64,000 nt of DNA from an uncultured Faecalibacterium sp. (GTDB taxonomy: Bacteria; Bacillota; Clostridia; Oscillospirales; Ruminococcaceae): NCBI GenBank assembly GCA_934561555.1, contig CAKTGQ010000001.1, forward strand, positions 156,509 through 220,508, read 5' to 3'. The number at the start of each line of letters is the position of its first letter. Position 1 is the stretch's first letter. The position numbers were made by a program, and so were the translations under genes. The notes below the pieces were generated by a model. The model saw nothing but the letters and a program-made list of their open reading frames with translations. It did no database searches and was not told where the DNA came from. Shown piece after piece: positions 62,453 to 64,000 of this stretch.

Positions 62453-63286
62453 ATGAGCGAAGAATGTACCCATGACTGCTCTAATTGCAGTGCAGCCTGT
62501 TCTTCCCGCGATGCCGCTCCGCAGCACGATGCCCCCAACCCTAACAGCAGTGTGAAAAAGGTCATCGGCGTTGTTTCCGGCAAGGGCGGCGTGGGCAAGA
62601 GCATGACCAGCGCCCTGCTGGCCTGTGCCATGGCCCGCCGCGGCTACCACTGCGGCATTTTGGATGCCGACATCACCGGCCCGTCCATCCCCAAGCTGTT
62701 CGGCATTCACGGCCGTGCCATGGCGGACGACAAGGGCTGCTGGCCCATCCAGAGCCGTATGGGCATTGATGTGATGAGCATCAACCTGCTGGTGGAGAAC
62801 GAGGAAGACCCCGTTGTGTGGCGTGGCCCGGTCATCGCCGGTGCCGTCAAGCAGTTCTGGACCGATGTGGTCTGGAAGGACGTGGATTTCCTGTTCGTGG
62901 ATATGCCCCCGGGCACCGGTGATGTGCCCCTGACCGTGTTCCAGAGCCTGCCGGTGGACGGCATCGTTGTGGTGGCAAGCCCGCAGGAACTGGTAAGCAT
63001 GATCGTGGCAAAGGCTGTGAACATGGCCGAGATGATGAAGGTGCCCATGCTGGGCATCGTGGAGAACATGAGCTACATCGTCTGCCCGGACTGCGGCAAG
63101 CACATCAATGTGTTTGGCAACAGCCATGTGGACGAGGTTGCCGCAAAGCATCATCTGCCCGTGCTGGCCAAGTGCCCCATCGACCCCAAACTGGCCCAGC
63201 TTTCCGACGCCGGTATGATCGAAACCTACGGCGGCGAGTTCCTGGAAGGCGCAGCAGACGCCTGCGAAAAGCTGCTGAAGAAGTAA
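62453..63286 (+). CDS. Mrp/NBP35-type P-loop ATPase (Fe-S cluster carrier)
   Basis: MinD-fold ATPase that carries or assembles [4Fe-4S] clusters. 277 residues. An N-terminal Cys motif (ECTHDCSNCSAACSS, residues 4-18) like the NBP35 ferredoxin-type site is unusual for bacterial Mrp, which mostly lack it. The ATPase follows: VVSGKGGVGKSMTSALLA (deviant Walker A near 41), CGILDADITGPSIPKLFG near 65, DFLFVDMPPGTGDVPLTVF near 145, and a bridging CxxC in SYIVCPDCGKHINVFG near 205. Start ATG at 62453 has only a weak AAAGAGA. A terminator follows at 63295. Confidence 0.92.
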   Translation: MSEECTHDCSNCSAACSSRDAAPQHDAPNPNSSVKKVIGVVSGKGGVGKSMTSALLACAMARRGYHCGILDADITGPSIPKLFGIHGRAMADDKGCWPIQSRMGIDVMSINLLVENEEDPVVWRGPVIAGAVKQFWTDVVWKDVDFLFVDMPPGTGDVPLTVFQSLPVDGIVVVASPQELVSMIVAKAVNMAEMMKVPMLGIVENMSYIVCPDCGKHINVFGNSHVDEVAAKHHLPVLAKCPIDPKLAQLSDAGMIETYGGEFLEGAADACEKLLKK

Positions 63287-63294
63287 TGCACCCT

Positions 63295-63325
63295 GCCCTG
63301 TGCCCGCTGTGACACAGGGCTTTTT
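63295..63325 (+). terminator. Terminator of the Mrp/NBP35 gene
   Basis: GCCCTGTG (63295-63302) with CACAGGGC (63313-63320), then TTTTT. Confidence 0.88.
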
Positions 63326-63362
63326 GCTTAGATAAGCCCGCTGACGCGCAAAAGACATTCTT

Positions 63363-63386
63363 TTCCGCGCAGCTTTGGGGCAGCAG
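63363..63386 (+). repeat. Short dispersed repeat, copy 2
   Basis: 22 of 24 bases match 17731-17754 (both begin TTCCGCGCAGCTTT and end CAGCAG), both in gene-free DNA. The remainder of 63326-63494 shows no gene. Confidence 0.4.
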
Positions 63387-63494
63387 CGCACTTTAAAAAA
63401 CAAGGTTCGTGGCGCATTCCTGCTTTTAATTTTCGTTTTGTGAAGCAGCTGTGACTTTTTATCTGTTTTTTTAAACAAATTCTGCTTTTTGCTA

Positions 63495-63523
63495 TTGTAA
63501 AACCCACCGCAAAGCTTTATAAT
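63495..63523 (+). promoter_or_regulatory. gdhA promoter
   Basis: TTGTAA (63495-63500), 17 bases, TATAAT (63518-63523). Transcription would start near 63530, just before the structured leader. Confidence 0.85.
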
Positions 63524-63533
63524 AGTAAAGTAA

Positions 63534-64000
<467 letters not shown>

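Overview
This is a GC-rich bacterial chromosome segment with the gene content of a Gram-positive gut Clostridium relative. A Faecalibacterium-like member of the Oscillospiraceae is my best guess, by inference only. Supporting signs are a perfect CIRCE operator before groESL, RNase J, GdpP, ZapA, a SpoVB/MurJ-type flippase, LuxS, NADP-type glutamate dehydrogenase, and many canonical TTGNNN-17-TATAAT promoters with AGGAGG-type ribosome sites. There are no rRNA or intact tRNA genes and no CRISPR array.

Layout. 1-2.4 kb is accessory DNA on the minus strand: a TerB-like gene cut by the window edge, an unrecognised 528-residue protein, a 5'-truncated HTH regulator and a tRNA-Leu-like fragment. 2.5-4.6 kb is groL-groS with CIRCE. 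4.6-6.3 kb is a second, less GC-rich insertion: a 49-residue zinc-ribbon protein, a secreted repeat protein and the 3' remnant of a phage terminase. 6.3-14.5 kb holds an acyltransferase, a lipid kinase, a Clp ATPase and a TPM / zinc-ribbon / SPFH trio like Bacillus YdjH-YdjG-YdjI. 14.7-25.3 kb holds Trk potassium uptake, nucleoside catabolism (deoB-pdp), pyk-luxS, a HAD phosphatase and a LacI regulator. 25.3-33.4 kb is the rplI-dnaB-tilS-hpt-ftsH block followed by two tail-anchored proteins of unknown role.

33.6-40.5 kb holds rnj-gdpP-glf, then rnhA coupled to a degenerate MnmA-like protein, then mgsA. 40.7-49.3 kb is the cell-shape and division block: mreB, mreC, mreD, PBP2, preceded by zapA-U32-dut-maf. 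49.8-56.7 kb holds glycogen phosphorylase, a GH13 glycosidase, an M15 peptidase lipoprotein, and nfeD plus an SPFH gene under a promoter with a 19-bp spacer. 56.8-62.2 kb holds a small membrane protein, lysA, a CapD/WbpM-type dehydratase and a polysaccharide flippase. 62.4-64 kb holds an NBP35/Mrp ATPase and the start of gdhA, which has a structured leader.

Themes. Envelope growth is concentrated here (mreBCD, PBP2, ZapA, LysA, MurJ/SpoVB-like flippase, M15 peptidase, Glf, CapD). Membrane-stress scaffolds occur twice (two different SPFH systems). K+ and c-di-AMP homeostasis are both represented (TrkA/TrkH and GdpP). tRNA or RNA quality genes recur (TilS, U32, MnmA-like, RNase J, RNase HI). 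The most promising undescribed items are the structured gdhA leader, the HEPN-like and zinc-ribbon tail-anchored pair beside ftsH, the PP-loop-dead MnmA-like protein coupled to rnhA, and the TerB-like two-gene module at the left edge.
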